Assembly: GCF_022267375.1 (NCBI RefSeq)
Contig: NZ_JAIZBH010000001.1
Coordinates: 3,182,001-3,246,000, forward strand
Direction: 5' to 3'
DNA length: 64,000 nt
Source of the DNA: Leptospira sanjuanensis
Lineage (GTDB): Bacteria > Spirochaetota > Leptospiria > Leptospirales > Leptospiraceae
The notes beneath the pieces are model-generated. The model did not search any database. It had not been told where the DNA came from and was given only the letters and a program-made list of their open reading frames with translations. The position numbers and the translations under genes are program-made. How positions within the stretch are numbered: the first letter of the stretch is position 1; each line of letters opens with the position of its first letter. This document shows, in pieces, positions 9,595 through 18,961 of this stretch.

Positions 9595-10860
9595 TTAGAA
9601 CTTATTCAAATACGCGGATTGTAAGATCACGTCGCAAATCTTTCCGTTCGCTTTCGGATCGATTTCCACGAACGTATTCGCGTTGTAAGGCATTCCATAA
9701 ATCCTTCCGTTCGGAGCCAAAACGCCTCCGGACCAAGCCCCGCCTCCGGGCGCCGTTCCGAAATAGTTTACGGTCAAGGTATCCGGATCAATCTCCACGA
9801 AAGAAGTTGCATTGAATGGAATTCCGTAGATCTTTCCGTTGGGAGCAAGAACGACACCCGAATAGGCGTTCGCCGGTCCAGGCGCGGCTCCAAAGAGAAA
9901 AAAACCGGGAGTGTTCGGATTGATCTCCGCGAACATGGAATAGTCGTCAACCATCGTATAAATTTTTCCGTTCGGAGCCAATGCACCGCCGGCCCACTTG
10001 CCGCTGAAAGAAATAAGGAATGATCCGAAAAAAGTGGCCGTATTGGAATCCGGATCAATTTCGACAAACTGACTCGATCTTGCCGGAATTCCATAGATCT
10101 TCCCATTGGGTCCAAGAACCCCTCCCGCAAACGACGGATCCGTAGGAACCAAACCGAAGATCGCACCGGTTCTCGCGACAGGATCGACCACTTTGTAATT
10201 AGGCGCCGAAGCCGGCATCGGATACAATTTACCGTTAGGCGCCATCGTACCGCCCACATAGGAGTTAAAACCCGGCGCCGTTGTATAGTTTGTCATAAGA
10301 TATGTGGAAGAATCCATCGATGCAAAACTGGATCGAAACGAAGGAATGAATTCTACGTTTCCATCAAAACCCAATACGGCTCCGGACCAATCATATAAAC
10401 CGCCGGGAATTCCAACAACGGTCGTAGATAGAGTATCGGGGTCCAACTCGATCTTGTTCGCGGCCCCATAAGGAATCGCGAGAATCTTTCCATTCTTCAT
10501 AAGAACGGCCCCCCGATATGCGTCCGTAATCGGACCGATCGCTCCGAACGTATTCGCAACGGGCGGGCCGCTACTTCCCAAAGCGGCCTGCGCTTGCAGT
10601 TCCGCTTGCACCTTCGGCCATTGGCTCGGTTGAATCACCTCTTCCAAAGAAGCCGATGCACATGCTCCCGGCGGAGCGGGAGGCAAATCCTCGTTCGGGG
10701 TTTTCGGGAAATCGCCGGAACCGTTGCATCCAACATTGATTCCGGATCTACAAGTGTAGATCCATAAATTGAGTATGGAATTGTTGGTCGGATCGGAAGG
10801 CGCTATACGACAAGCGCCCAGGAAATAAATTCCGAAAAAGAAGGGAAGAAATCGGTACAT
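9595..10860 (-). CDS. Lipoprotein with repeated PNGKIYGIP units
   Basis: 421 residues. The signal peptide ends in lipobox LGAC (Cys17), so it is a lipid-anchored envelope protein. After a Pro-rich linker, residues about 100-410 are made of about seven to eight degenerate 35-45-residue units of the form GGVL(A/G)PNGKIYGIP...FVEIDP.T....FG. Such units usually build a beta-propeller like NHL or Kelch domains. No catalytic motif is seen; a binding or scaffold role is likely. The start codon of this gene is only nine bases past the stop of the AraC-type regulator, so the two should be co-transcribed. Confidence 0.75.
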   Translation of the reverse strand: MYRFLPFFFGIYFLGACRIAPSDPTNNSILNLWIYTCRSGINVGCNGSGDFPKTPNEDLPPAPPGACASASLEEVIQPSQWPKVQAELQAQAALGSSGPPVANTFGAIGPITDAYRGAVLMKNGKILAIPYGAANKIELDPDTLSTTVVGIPGGLYDWSGAVLGFDGNVEFIPSFRSSFASMDSSTYLMTNYTTAPGFNSYVGGTMAPNGKLYPMPASAPNYKVVDPVARTGAIFGLVPTDPSFAGGVLGPNGKIYGIPARSSQFVEIDPDSNTATFFGSFLISFSGKWAGGALAPNGKIYTMVDDYSMFAEINPNTPGFFLFGAAPGPANAYSGVVLAPNGKIYGIPFNATSFVEIDPDTLTVNYFGTAPGGGAWSGGVLAPNGRIYGMPYNANTFVEIDPKANGKICDVILQSAYLNKF

Positions 10861-10869
10861 TCAAAGACA

Positions 10870-11982
10870 CTAATTGAGTGTATACGATGGAGAATGTTTT
10901 TTGAAGAGATGAGCCTCTCTGAACTTTTTCGGAGACATTCCCGTTTCACGTAGAAACGCCCTGTGAAAAACCGAATTCGAATTGAATCCCACCGCGTTTC
11001 CTACCGAGATCACGGAACGGGTCGGATCGTTGATCAGAATCATCTTCGCTTCCTCAACCCTGAACTGATTGATGTAGTTGTTGAAGTTGATTCCCTTATG
11101 ATCGTTCAGATAAGAAGACAACTGATGCACCGAGACGCCGAGTTCTTCCGCGACGTTCGGAAGGCGAATATCCTCGTCGAGATAGATTCGTTCCTCGTGA
11201 ATCAGGTAGTTCAGCTGTTTGTCAAGCGCATCCATATCAATGTCGCCGAGGATGGACTTTTTTTGCGTGTTCTTCTGCGCTTCTGAAGCCGTGTCGTCGC
11301 TTAACAAATCCTGAAAGTAGACGCTTATAAAGTAAAAGTAGATAACGTCGATCGTCGTCATCACCCCTGAAAGAAGCACGAGAGTCTTATTGTCTAAAAT
11401 GATTCCCATGATTTCAAGAAACGCGCAGAAGGAAACGGAGACGACCAAACCGGCCAACAGCTTCGACTTCAAACGTTTGAATTCGAAAACGTGATTGGCG
11501 ACCATGTGATAAACGGCTATACCGACGTAAACCAATACGAACATATCCGTAAGATAGAGAAACATTCCGAATTCTAATCTGCTCTGCTGATCGTATAAGC
11601 TTGCGATCGGAATCGATAAGACGATCGGAGGAATCAGGTTCCAATAGTATTTGGAAGGAAGATGGCTGTATTTCGAAAAAACCATAACGGAACAAAGATA
11701 AACGAGAATTCCCGCGGTCGACAACGCGATCAGATCGATCTGAAACAGAAACCTCCTCATCCAATTGTATGAAATCGCGTTAATCGAATATTCGTCGAAA
11801 TACTGAAAGATCGCAGTCAGTATCAAAAGCGCGGAAAGAAAATAATCAATCTGTCCTTTCGCTCTTATCAAACGTCCGATCCCGACAATCAATGCAAAAA
11901 ATGCGCCGAACCGCGCGATTTCAATCAACAATTCTTCCCTAAGGAACCAATCTACCACATTCAACATAGTCTCAACTTCCAC
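10870..11982 (-). CDS. Membrane-bound AraC-family transcriptional regulator
   Basis: 370 residues. About seven hydrophobic helices span residues 18-235, followed by a linker and a C-terminal AraC-type double helix-turn-helix from about 270 to 360 (VAEELGVSVHQLSSYLN, then VISVGNAVGFNSNSVFHRAF and GMSPKKFRE). This layout is known for membrane-embedded AraC regulators that sense a signal at the membrane. The likely target is the downstream lipoprotein gene, nine bases away. The start at 11982 is GTG; an ATG at 11967 with GAG-rich sequence before it is an equally good start. A 220-bp AT-rich upstream region probably holds its promoter. Confidence 0.85.
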   Translation of the reverse strand: MEVETMLNVVDWFLREELLIEIARFGAFFALIVGIGRLIRAKGQIDYFLSALLILTAIFQYFDEYSINAISYNWMRRFLFQIDLIALSTAGILVYLCSVMVFSKYSHLPSKYYWNLIPPIVLSIPIASLYDQQSRLEFGMFLYLTDMFVLVYVGIAVYHMVANHVFEFKRLKSKLLAGLVVSVSFCAFLEIMGIILDNKTLVLLSGVMTTIDVIYFYFISVYFQDLLSDDTASEAQKNTQKKSILGDIDMDALDKQLNYLIHEERIYLDEDIRLPNVAEELGVSVHQLSSYLNDHKGINFNNYINQFRVEEAKMILINDPTRSVISVGNAVGFNSNSVFHRAFLRETGMSPKKFREAHLFKKHSPSYTLN

Positions 11983-12206
11983 ACTTGAATTTCTTCTTTT
12001 ATAATTCGATTTTCATTTCATGAAGAATTTCTAAATCATATCAATCGTTCTAATCAATATAATATTTCCCTTCACTCCGCTGTTCCATTCAATTGACCAA
12101 CAAAATATTGCCGTTTTTTTTTCACCTCAAAGACGACTGACGTATACGACATGGAACCATCGACATATATTCGAGAACGAACTCCAAGCTTTGCTCCACG
12201 ATCGTT

Positions 12207-12644
12207 TTATCCGATCTTCTCGCTAACGGCGTAAGAGCCGTTTAAAAGAGGCATAAGAAGTTCGATTTCATTCTGAATCCTCTTAAACAACAGGTCCGTA
12301 AGTTCGCTCGAATCCTTGATAAAGTGCGAAGGTCTTTCTAAAATCAAGGAAGGAAGAGACCACATAGTGACGTACGTGCGAACTCGATTCCTCAATTCGT
12401 TTCGAGCTGGCTTCGTACAGAACTCGAACTGTTCTTCGCTTAATATTTCCTCCGGAATCTGTTCCATCAGAATCAGATTCGATTCGGTCATCATGTGTTC
12501 GCTTAGCTTCGCGTTCAGCGTCGCCAAAATATCCAAAACCTCGCTTACCCGATCCGCAATCGAATCGCTTCTTAGGATCCGGATCAGCTCGACGACGAGC
12601 CTCTTCAGAGAATCGTTTTGTTTTTTATACGCTTCGGTTGGCAT
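12207..12644 (-). CDS. Hemerythrin-like all-helical protein, ligands degenerate
   Basis: 145 residues, four predicted helices. KLSEHMMTESNLILM (about 47-61) and RIQNEIELLMPLL (about 122-134) line up with HxxxE and REExEFYPL helices of hemerythrin-like domains and with the same parts of the protein at 15984-16436. Only one ligand-type His is kept (in SEHMM), so metal binding is doubtful. It could be a sensory helical bundle. It sits at the left end of a signalling block with a STAS protein and a GGDEF-EAL protein. The assignment rests on pattern and not on a search. Confidence 0.55.
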   Translation of the reverse strand: MPTEAYKKQNDSLKRLVVELIRILRSDSIADRVSEVLDILATLNAKLSEHMMTESNLILMEQIPEEILSEEQFEFCTKPARNELRNRVRTYVTMWSLPSLILERPSHFIKDSSELTDLLFKRIQNEIELLMPLLNGSYAVSEKIG

Positions 12645-12711
12645 GCTTCTCTCTCACCTTTAATCTTCTTTATATTTGAACCGGTTTTATCTTTGTTTGA
12701 ATGTTCGATCC

Positions 12712-13023
12712 TTAGGACCGTTTTTTCTTTGTGTAAGTTTTACTCGGAGTTCGTCCGTATAAATCTTTTAAGGACTTGGAAACCCTACGACTTTCCGAAA
12801 CGATTCGAAAAACCTTCGGAACACCGGACTCCATTTCGACGTTCGTGTCTTTATGCCGTTTGATCGCATTATAGATCTCGTCCGATTCCCGATCGATTCC
12901 GCGGGTTTGAATCGTTTCCGCCAACGAGAGCAAAACGGCGCGCGGATTCCCGGCATCTTTTCGCATTCTTATGAGAATTTTACCTTTGAATTTCGTTTTC
13001 ATGTATAAGAACCGGGCCGCCAT
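12712..13023 (-). CDS. Small basic protein, function unknown
   Basis: 103 residues, strongly basic, with a lysine-rich tail (KTYTKKKRS). No signal or membrane segment. The start is uncertain: ATG at 13023 or ATG at 13002 (MKTKFKGK), and neither has a clear ribosome-binding site. It lies 29 bases downstream of the broken globin gene on the same strand and may be its former operon partner. No family recognised. Confidence 0.45.
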   Translation of the reverse strand: MAARFLYMKTKFKGKILIRMRKDAGNPRAVLLSLAETIQTRGIDRESDEIYNAIKRHKDTNVEMESGVPKVFRIVSESRRVSKSLKDLYGRTPSKTYTKKKRS

Positions 13024-13051
13024 TATCGGAAAAATTTCTATCGGAATCTTG

Positions 13052-13348
13052 CTAAACCGAAATCAATGTTTGGTTCCTACTATTCAGGTGTCTTTTGCCC
13101 GTGTCTTCAATGACCGGAATTAAATTGGAAAGATCTCCCAACCCGGAAATCAAGGTTCTAAGCATCAACATCAACTTTCTTCCCTCCTCTGTCATGTCGC
13201 CCTAAAACATCGCTTTATAAGTTGGTTCTAATTCAAAAAGTTTTTTATAAAATAAAACAGAAACTTCTTCCTTGTTCCCGTATACTTTTTCAAAGCTCGA
13301 CCTAACCATTCTTATTTCATCATTTCCTAATATCTTTTTGCTCTCCAT
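13052..13348 (-). pseudogene. Broken globin gene (in-frame TAG, C-terminus lost)
   Basis: From ATG 13348 the product begins MESKKILGNDEI and includes SSFEKVYGNKEEVSVLFYKK, LFELEPTYKAMF. That is the N-terminal half of a bacterial globin (helices A-C/D). A TAG stop stands at 13202-13204, where globins normally have Lys or Gln. Beyond it the same frame continues with GDMTEEGRKLMLMLRTLIS, GLGDLSNLIPVIED and TGKRHLN, which fit helices E and F with the proximal His in KRH. The frame then stops at 13052, so helices G and H are missing. An amber codon plus 3' loss indicates a pseudogene. Related intact proteins are single-domain haemoglobins or flavohaemoglobin globin domains. Confidence 0.8.
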
Positions 13349-13657
13349 TTCCCCGGATTCTATACGAAAAATGAATATTACCAAGCGGATTTTGGAGTTT
13401 TCTCGGTTACAAAACTTTCAACTTAATTTAATCGGAACTGTAAAATAGAAATAGTATTGATTTATAATCTGTTATCATAATTGTTTTATTTATCACAGCC
13501 CGGAATCATTTTACTTTTTCTTGTCCGCAATTGAATACGAATGGATATTTCCTTATAGATCTCATATAAACGCGGTCAAAAACTTGTTTTTCATTTTTTA
13601 TTGTATTTGTAGATCGCGATAAATAACGTGAACAAAGACGCCTTCCGGAGATAATTT

Positions 13658-14062
13658 ATGGATACGAAAGCCGATACGATCAGTTACAAAACGAATGATA
13701 TAAAAATCACTGTCGAGAATATTTCTTCCGGAGGAACATTACCCGGCCCTGCGGCAATGATTCAGCTCCAAGGAGACATCAACATTTTCTCGGCTAAAAA
13801 GTTGAAGGACACTTTCAACGAAGCGATCGAAAAAGAAATTTACATTCTTCTAATAGATGTATCAGGAGTAAAAGGGATGGATTCTTCCGGGATAGCGACT
13901 TTTATCGGAGCACAGACGCGTCTTAATAAGATTCCGAACGCAGGACTTGTTCTCCATTCTCTTACTCCTCAGATCGAGAAAATGCTGGAACTTACAAGAC
14001 TCAAAGCTTTGTTTCGCACTGCTCCGGATTTATCCGCGGCAATTCGTTTGTTTTCCGCCTAA
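13658..14062 (+). CDS. STAS-domain anti-sigma-factor antagonist
   Basis: 134 residues. A single STAS domain spans about 14-130. The phosphorylatable serine segment GMDSSGIATF is at 73-82 (Ser76/Ser77). In SpoIIAA/RsbV-type systems a dephosphorylated protein of this kind sequesters an anti-sigma kinase. No kinase or sigma factor is next to it here, so the partner is elsewhere. GGAG lies nine bases before the ATG. A 10-bp hairpin follows the stop codon. Confidence 0.9.
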   Translation: MDTKADTISYKTNDIKITVENISSGGTLPGPAAMIQLQGDINIFSAKKLKDTFNEAIEKEIYILLIDVSGVKGMDSSGIATFIGAQTRLNKIPNAGLVLHSLTPQIEKMLELTRLKALFRTAPDLSAAIRLFSA

Positions 14063-14074
14063 TGAAATTCCGCC

Positions 14075-14100
14075 GAATCCTCGCGACTGTGCGAGGATTC
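14075..14100 (+). terminator. Strong hairpin after the STAS gene, no T-run
   Basis: GAATCCTCGC and GCGAGGATTC form a perfect 10-bp stem with loop GACTGT, 13 bases past the stop. No U-tract follows, so it may protect the 3' end or act with Rho rather than terminate by itself. Confidence 0.45.
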
Positions 14101-14298
14101 GAAACTCCTTCCTGTCTTTTTTCCGAGCCACTTGTAATTCCCGCCATAAATCATCCGATCCGGTTCCAAAACTTCGTTATAAAAACGCAATTTACGTAAT
14201 TCCTAAGGATTTATAAAGCCGATCCGAAAATTCTATAATTCCGTTTTTCATCGTTTCAGCGCTTTGATACACTCTAGAAATATAGGCTGGGTAGCAAA

Positions 14299-15981
14299 GT
14301 GACGAACAACGTGCAAGTATCTCCTCTCATTTTAAGAAGAGCCATTAAATTCTGCTCGGACAATTCGAAAGAAGGAATCATTCTATTCTCAAAAAACTGG
14401 GAATTACTGTATTCCAATTCGACATTCGAACATCTGATTCAATCTCCGAATTTCCAAACCATATACGAGGCGCTTATAGCTTATTTTAAAACGACAAAGT
14501 CGATCGTATACGAAAAGGAAACGGGGTTGTCCAGCCTACTTCTGGAATCGGGCGTAATCGATGTCGCCTATTTCAACGATATGACGCTGATGTTGAACTT
14601 CATCGTCCATGACTTGGAGGAAATCAACGCGGTTCGTTTTCTTACGGTAAGACAAAATCTTTCCGTTGATACGAAAGAATCCTTTTATCAGGACCGTTTC
14701 ACGGGGCTTCCGAATAAGAATTACTTCCTTTCCATCTACAGCAACAACCGGATCTACAATAGCAACTCCAAGAAGGAATATTTTCTTTTTCTGATCTCGC
14801 TTTCCAATCCGGATTCGATTCTAAACAAAGAGGATAATTTTTATTACGAGTCGATCGCTCTTAAAATCGCGGATCGTCTCAAAAAGTACATCTCCAAAGG
14901 AGATCAGATCTTCCGGCTCGGTTCGGAACGGTTTCTAATCGCGACTTCGAACATAGAATCCGAATTGGAAGCGGAATGGTTTGCCGAATGCATCATACTC
15001 TTGTTTTCGTTCCCGTTCACATATCGAGAACGCGAATTTCATTTAAACGCGAACGTCGGTTACGCCCAGTTCGACCAACAGGTCAATACGGACTTAAATT
15101 CCCTCCGAATTTTGGAGGAGGCCGTTCAACAATCCGCCCTTATCGGGCCGAATTCCTTTTATCATTACGACCGCAACACGATCGAACAAAACGCGACACG
15201 CGCAAAGATAGAACTCGATCTGAGAAAGGTATTAAACCGAAATGAACTCGAACTTGCCTACCAACCGATCCTGGACCTAAGACAGGATTCGATTCTTTCC
15301 ATGGAAGTTCTTTTGCGCTGGAATCATCCGGAAAAAGGAAAGCTGATGCCCGCGAGCTTCATCTCGATAGCGGAAAGTTCCAGCTTTATCAAAACAATCG
15401 GAGAATGGTTGATCTGGGACACACTTAAATCCTACAGCACTTCCATCCTGAGGGACAATCAGATCTGTATTTCGCTTAACATTTCCGCGAAACAACTGAA
15501 CGACAAACAGATCTTCAACGTCCTCAAGGAATCCACCGATTTTTACGGCATTTCTCCCGATTCCATCATTCTGGAGATCATCGAGGATTCTTTCGATTCG
15601 AACCTCGTCAAAGTCAACAAAGTCATCACGCTTCTTAAGGATTTCGGTTATCGTTTTGCGATCGACGATTTCGGCAAAGGTTATTCTTCCCTTGGACGAC
15701 TTCAGACTCTTCCGGTCGACTACATCAAACTAGACAAAGTCTTTCTCTTCAATTACTTCAAATCGTCGAGCAAGACCATCATCTCCTCTCTAATCAGCCT
15801 GATTCAAGCGATGGACAAAGCGATCATCGTGGAAGGAGTGGAGAATCCGAGTCAACACGAACTGTTAAAGGAACTGAACTGCAACTACGCGCAGGGATAT
15901 TTTTATTCTTATCCTTTGGAGTCTTCCAAAGTGGAAGAATACGTGAAATCGAAATTCAACCAAAAAACAGCGAGGAGTTGA
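14299..15981 (+). CDS. Degenerate GGDEF plus EAL protein, probable c-di-GMP phosphodiesterase
   Basis: 560 residues. An N-terminal PAS-like region (about 15-110) precedes a GGDEF domain whose active loop reads GSERF (near residue 218), so it should not make c-di-GMP. The C-terminal EAL domain (about 310-550) keeps the essentials: EVLLRW in place of [42 protein letters not shown] and QGYFYSYPL. It is therefore likely an active phosphodiesterase, with the GGDEF part as a possible GTP-sensing regulator. The start is GTG at 14299. The next gene starts a few bases after its stop, so the two form an operon. Confidence 0.85.
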   Translation: MTNNVQVSPLILRRAIKFCSDNSKEGIILFSKNWELLYSNSTFEHLIQSPNFQTIYEALIAYFKTTKSIVYEKETGLSSLLLESGVIDVAYFNDMTLMLNFIVHDLEEINAVRFLTVRQNLSVDTKESFYQDRFTGLPNKNYFLSIYSNNRIYNSNSKKEYFLFLISLSNPDSILNKEDNFYYESIALKIADRLKKYISKGDQIFRLGSERFLIATSNIESELEAEWFAECIILLFSFPFTYREREFHLNANVGYAQFDQQVNTDLNSLRILEEAVQQSALIGPNSFYHYDRNTIEQNATRAKIELDLRKVLNRNELELAYQPILDLRQDSILSMEVLLRWNHPEKGKLMPASFISIAESSSFIKTIGEWLIWDTLKSYSTSILRDNQICISLNISAKQLNDKQIFNVLKESTDFYGISPDSIILEIIEDSFDSNLVKVNKVITLLKDFGYRFAIDDFGKGYSSLGRLQTLPVDYIKLDKVFLFNYFKSSSKTIISSLISLIQAMDKAIIVEGVENPSQHELLKELNCNYAQGYFYSYPLESSKVEEYVKSKFNQKTARS

Positions 15982-15986
15982 ACGTG
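15972..15986 (+). promoter_or_regulatory. Ribosome-binding site that decides the start of the hemerythrin-like gene
   Basis: GAGGAG at 15972-15977 lies directly against a TTG at 15978 but six bases before GTG at 15984. Normal spacing makes GTG 15984 the start. Confidence 0.65.
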
Positions 15987-16436
15987 GAACTAATCGGAAA
16001 ACTCAAAAAACAACACCTGATCGTGAACGAATACGCGCATCAGATCGAATCGGAAATCGATAAGGCGAACCCGAATATAGGTCATCTCGTCGAATTGCTT
16101 TCCATTTTTTCGGCTTCTCTCCTCTTTCACCTGAACGTAGAAGACTTGGAGCTCTATCTCAAGATGGAAAGTTATACTTATAGCTCGCCTACTTTGGTTT
16201 CCCTTTTCGAACAATACCAAAAGACCATGTTCGGTTTAAAGGACACCCTTTTGGATTATGCGAGCAAATATTCCGATCCGCTTACGATTGAAATGAACTT
16301 TTCCGTTTTCCGGGAAGAAACGGAAACGATCCTCAAACTCCTCCGGAGAAGAATCGAACGAGAAGAATCGGAATTCTATCCTTTGATCGAGGAGATTCTC
16401 AGAAAATTCGCGAACGAACCCGAGGCGGTTCCGTGA
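15984..16436 (+). CDS. Hemerythrin-like domain protein
   Basis: About 150 residues, a four-helix bundle. KKQHLIVNEYAHQIE, LLFHLNVEDLELYL and RIEREESEFYPLIEEI follow the order of hemerythrin-like (HHE) domains, which bind a di-iron site and sense oxygen, NO or iron. Two ligand-type histidines and the EExE helix are seen, but the third-helix HxxxH pair is not, so the site may be partial. It follows the GGDEF-EAL gene by two bases, suggesting it signals to or regulates that phosphodiesterase. It shares its layout with the protein at 12207-12644, probably a paralogue. Confidence 0.65.
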   Translation: MELIGKLKKQHLIVNEYAHQIESEIDKANPNIGHLVELLSIFSASLLFHLNVEDLELYLKMESYTYSSPTLVSLFEQYQKTMFGLKDTLLDYASKYSDPLTIEMNFSVFREETETILKLLRRRIEREESEFYPLIEEILRKFANEPEAVP

Positions 16437-16863
16437 GAATAGAAGCGAAACGATACGCGAAAAAACTAAGAAATTCGGCCTGAAATTTCGGAATCTACGA
16501 CTCGATTCGGAAATTTTGATACGGGGAACGCAAATTCGCTACGATCAATACGGCTTTATAATTCCTTTCGATTTAATATAAATGCAGACTATCCATTTTC
16601 GAGCGGTTCCGCATATAACATTAATTATTTATAATACTTTTGAATTCAATTTAATAAAGTACTTGAAAATTTAAACGGACATTGATCGGAATGAGCGAAA
16701 GAATACGGCTTTGTTCCGTTTTTAATTTTTATTCGTAAAAGGTAAAAAGGAATCAACGGACGTTTTTCCGGATTCAAATAGGATGTTGGAGGAATGATCG
16801 ACGCCGACGCGGAAATTTCAAAATGGAAACTTCGCGCGTAATTTTTCGGCCGAGAGAAAAAAT
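16437..16863. other. Intergenic gap, about 430 bp, nothing recognised
   Basis: AT-rich, with an especially AT-rich core at 16610-16680. It presumably holds the promoter of the NHL lipoprotein. No motif copy, hairpin or ORF with a ribosome-binding site is seen. Confidence 0.5.
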
Positions 16864-18867
16864 ATGAGAAACAAATTCAAATTCTATAAAGTATTGATCG
16901 CGATCGTTTTATCGACGTTGAATTGTCTCGGAGACAGACATTCTTCCAGTCTATCGGTCTTTAATATTCCCGGATTTGTGACTTCAACAAACATCGACCC
17001 TACCTACGCGACGATCAGCGGAGACGTGACCGGCTTAGCGGGAACGGGTTTGATTCTTTCCAATAACGACACGGATTCGGTTACGATCGACGCCAACGGA
17101 AATTTCAGTTTTCCCGAAAAAGTTAGGGGCGGCGATTCTTACAACATCACGATTCGGCAAAATCCGGTTTCTCCCTCGCAGATCTGCTCGGTGAGCAACG
17201 GCTCCGGAATCGTATCTTCACAAGCGATTTCCAATATTCGTGTGATCTGTTCCGCGATCGGCTTTTCGATCGGTGGAAACGTTACGGGACTGAGCGGCAG
17301 CGGACTCGTTCTGAAAAACAACGGCGCCGATCCGATTTCGATTTCGGCCGACGGTTCGTTTACGTTCCCCGCTTCGATTGCAAGCGGCGCAACCTATGCG
17401 GTTACGATTCAGCAAGCTCCGATTTCTCCTACGCAGACCTGTACTCTGAGCAACGATACGGGCACCGTTTCCTCTTCGAACATCTCGAACGTTTCCGTTT
17501 CCTGCGGACCGGCGATGTATTTTGTGGGCGGAACGATCACGGGACTTTCCGGGAATCTAATATTAGAAAACAATGGTGGAGATTCCACGACGATTTCGGC
17601 GAACGGAAGTTTTAAGATGACGACTCCGATCGCAGATGCTTCTTCGTTTAACGTTTCGATGACGGGACAGCCTTCCGGTCAAACTTGTTACATCGCATCC
17701 CCCTCGGGAACGATCGCGACCGCGGATGCGACGAGCGTTCTCATTAACTGCGTGAACGGAACATCTCTCGGAACGTTGGTCAGCGGAAACAGTTTGGTTT
17801 CCTCTTTGCCTCTCGCTCCGTTCGTGGAAAATCCGGCTACCGGCAGCGCCGATTGGTTTATGGGTGATCCCGGAGGCGACCCGGATATAATCGCCGACGG
17901 CTACGGATTCGCAATGTCGTCCGCACCGACGGCATCGTTCGCGAACATGTATCATATCACGACGGACGGTATCCATCTTTACGCAGGAGATTATACCACC
18001 GCAAGTCCTACGACCGGAACGGTGAGAAAAATCAACATCGCTTCGAGAACCGCCACTTCTCTTCCGATTACGATCGATAGACCGAGAGGAATTACGACCG
18101 ATGGGATCTTTCTCTACATCACGAGCCAAAGTCATTTTATCGTGAAATACAACCTCATCACGAACACGTATTCCACGATCGCAGGTCTTGCGGGTTCGAG
18201 CGGAAGCACGGACGGAGTCGGAACTGCGGCGAGATTCAGCGCTCCGAAAGGAATCGCGACCGACGGAACCTATCTCTACGTCGCGGACACGGGAAATAAT
18301 AAGATTCGCAAAATCAGAATCTCGGATAACACGGTCACTACGATCGCGGGGAGCGGAACCGCGGGAACTCTGGACGGACCGGGAACTTCCGCGGAATTCA
18401 ATAAACCAAGCCATCTCGTTTATGATTCCAACACTCTGTATGTGACCGACACGAACTCGAACAATATTAAGAAAATCGATCTTAGTTCAACGATGGTGAC
18501 TACGATCGCGGGAAGTTCCGCCGGAACGTCCGGAAACGTAGTCAATGCAACGGGAACTATGGCGCGTTTTACCGGTCCCGTGGCGGTTTCACTAGACGCA
18601 AACTTTCTCTACGTCGTGGACGGAACTACGCTCATCAAAAAGATTTCAAGAACCGCTCCGTATGCGGTCACGAACCTTTTGGGTTGTTCTCCGATTCCGC
18701 CGACCAGCGGCACTACGGTTTCAGGCGGACCGGACGGAGGAACGATCGGAACCTGCCAGGCAAACGAAGGAAGCTTCTTTGCACCGAGGGGAATCGTGAC
18801 CAACGGTCGGAGCCTCTTCGTAGTCGAAATGCATCCATACATGCGGTTGGTTCGAAAGATCGACTAA
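16864..18867 (+). CDS. Lipoprotein with three Ig-like repeats and an NHL beta-propeller
   Basis: 667 residues. The signal peptide ends in LSTLNC, a spirochaete-type lipobox with Cys20 or so. Three tandem units of about 82 residues follow (roughly 48-130, 133-216, 218-297), each with GxVTGLxGxGLxLxNN at its start, a GxFxFP middle and a C-terminal Cys pair pattern (QTC...VSC). From about 345 on come NHL-type propeller units: DGVGTAARFSAPKGIATDG, LYVADTGNNKIRKI and TTIAGSG recur four to five times. It is an envelope-anchored binding protein; the ligand is unknown. Monocistronic. Confidence 0.85.
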   Translation: MRNKFKFYKVLIAIVLSTLNCLGDRHSSSLSVFNIPGFVTSTNIDPTYATISGDVTGLAGTGLILSNNDTDSVTIDANGNFSFPEKVRGGDSYNITIRQNPVSPSQICSVSNGSGIVSSQAISNIRVICSAIGFSIGGNVTGLSGSGLVLKNNGADPISISADGSFTFPASIASGATYAVTIQQAPISPTQTCTLSNDTGTVSSSNISNVSVSCGPAMYFVGGTITGLSGNLILENNGGDSTTISANGSFKMTTPIADASSFNVSMTGQPSGQTCYIASPSGTIATADATSVLINCVNGTSLGTLVSGNSLVSSLPLAPFVENPATGSADWFMGDPGGDPDIIADGYGFAMSSAPTASFANMYHITTDGIHLYAGDYTTASPTTGTVRKINIASRTATSLPITIDRPRGITTDGIFLYITSQSHFIVKYNLITNTYSTIAGLAGSSGSTDGVGTAARFSAPKGIATDGTYLYVADTGNNKIRKIRISDNTVTTIAGSGTAGTLDGPGTSAEFNKPSHLVYDSNTLYVTDTNSNNIKKIDLSSTMVTTIAGSSAGTSGNVVNATGTMARFTGPVAVSLDANFLYVVDGTTLIKKISRTAPYAVTNLLGCSPIPPTSGTTVSGGPDGGTIGTCQANEGSFFAPRGIVTNGRSLFVVEMHPYMRLVRKID

Positions 18868-18868
18868 A

Positions 18869-18930
18869 ATTCCCAATCCCTCTCCGAAAAGGGATTTTCG
18901 AAAGGAAGTCCCTTTTCTCTTTTTTGCTTG
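18869..18930 (+). terminator. Probable terminator of the NHL lipoprotein gene
   Basis: A six-base-pair stem AATCCC/GGGATT is followed by a second small stem AAAGG/CCTTT and TCTCTTTTTTG. It lies between two plus-strand genes. Confidence 0.45.
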
Positions 18931-18961
18931 TACTTTTGTCCGACGTCTCTATTCTCAACGA

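Noticed and set aside
13202..13204. TAG in the globin gene as pyrrolysine or programmed read-through
   Set aside because: The product is also truncated after the proximal His, so simple pseudogene decay explains both.
17563..18414. 283-codon minus-strand ORF inside the NHL lipoprotein gene
   Set aside because: Antisense shadow with Arg/Ser-rich low-complexity product; the plus-strand gene is clear.
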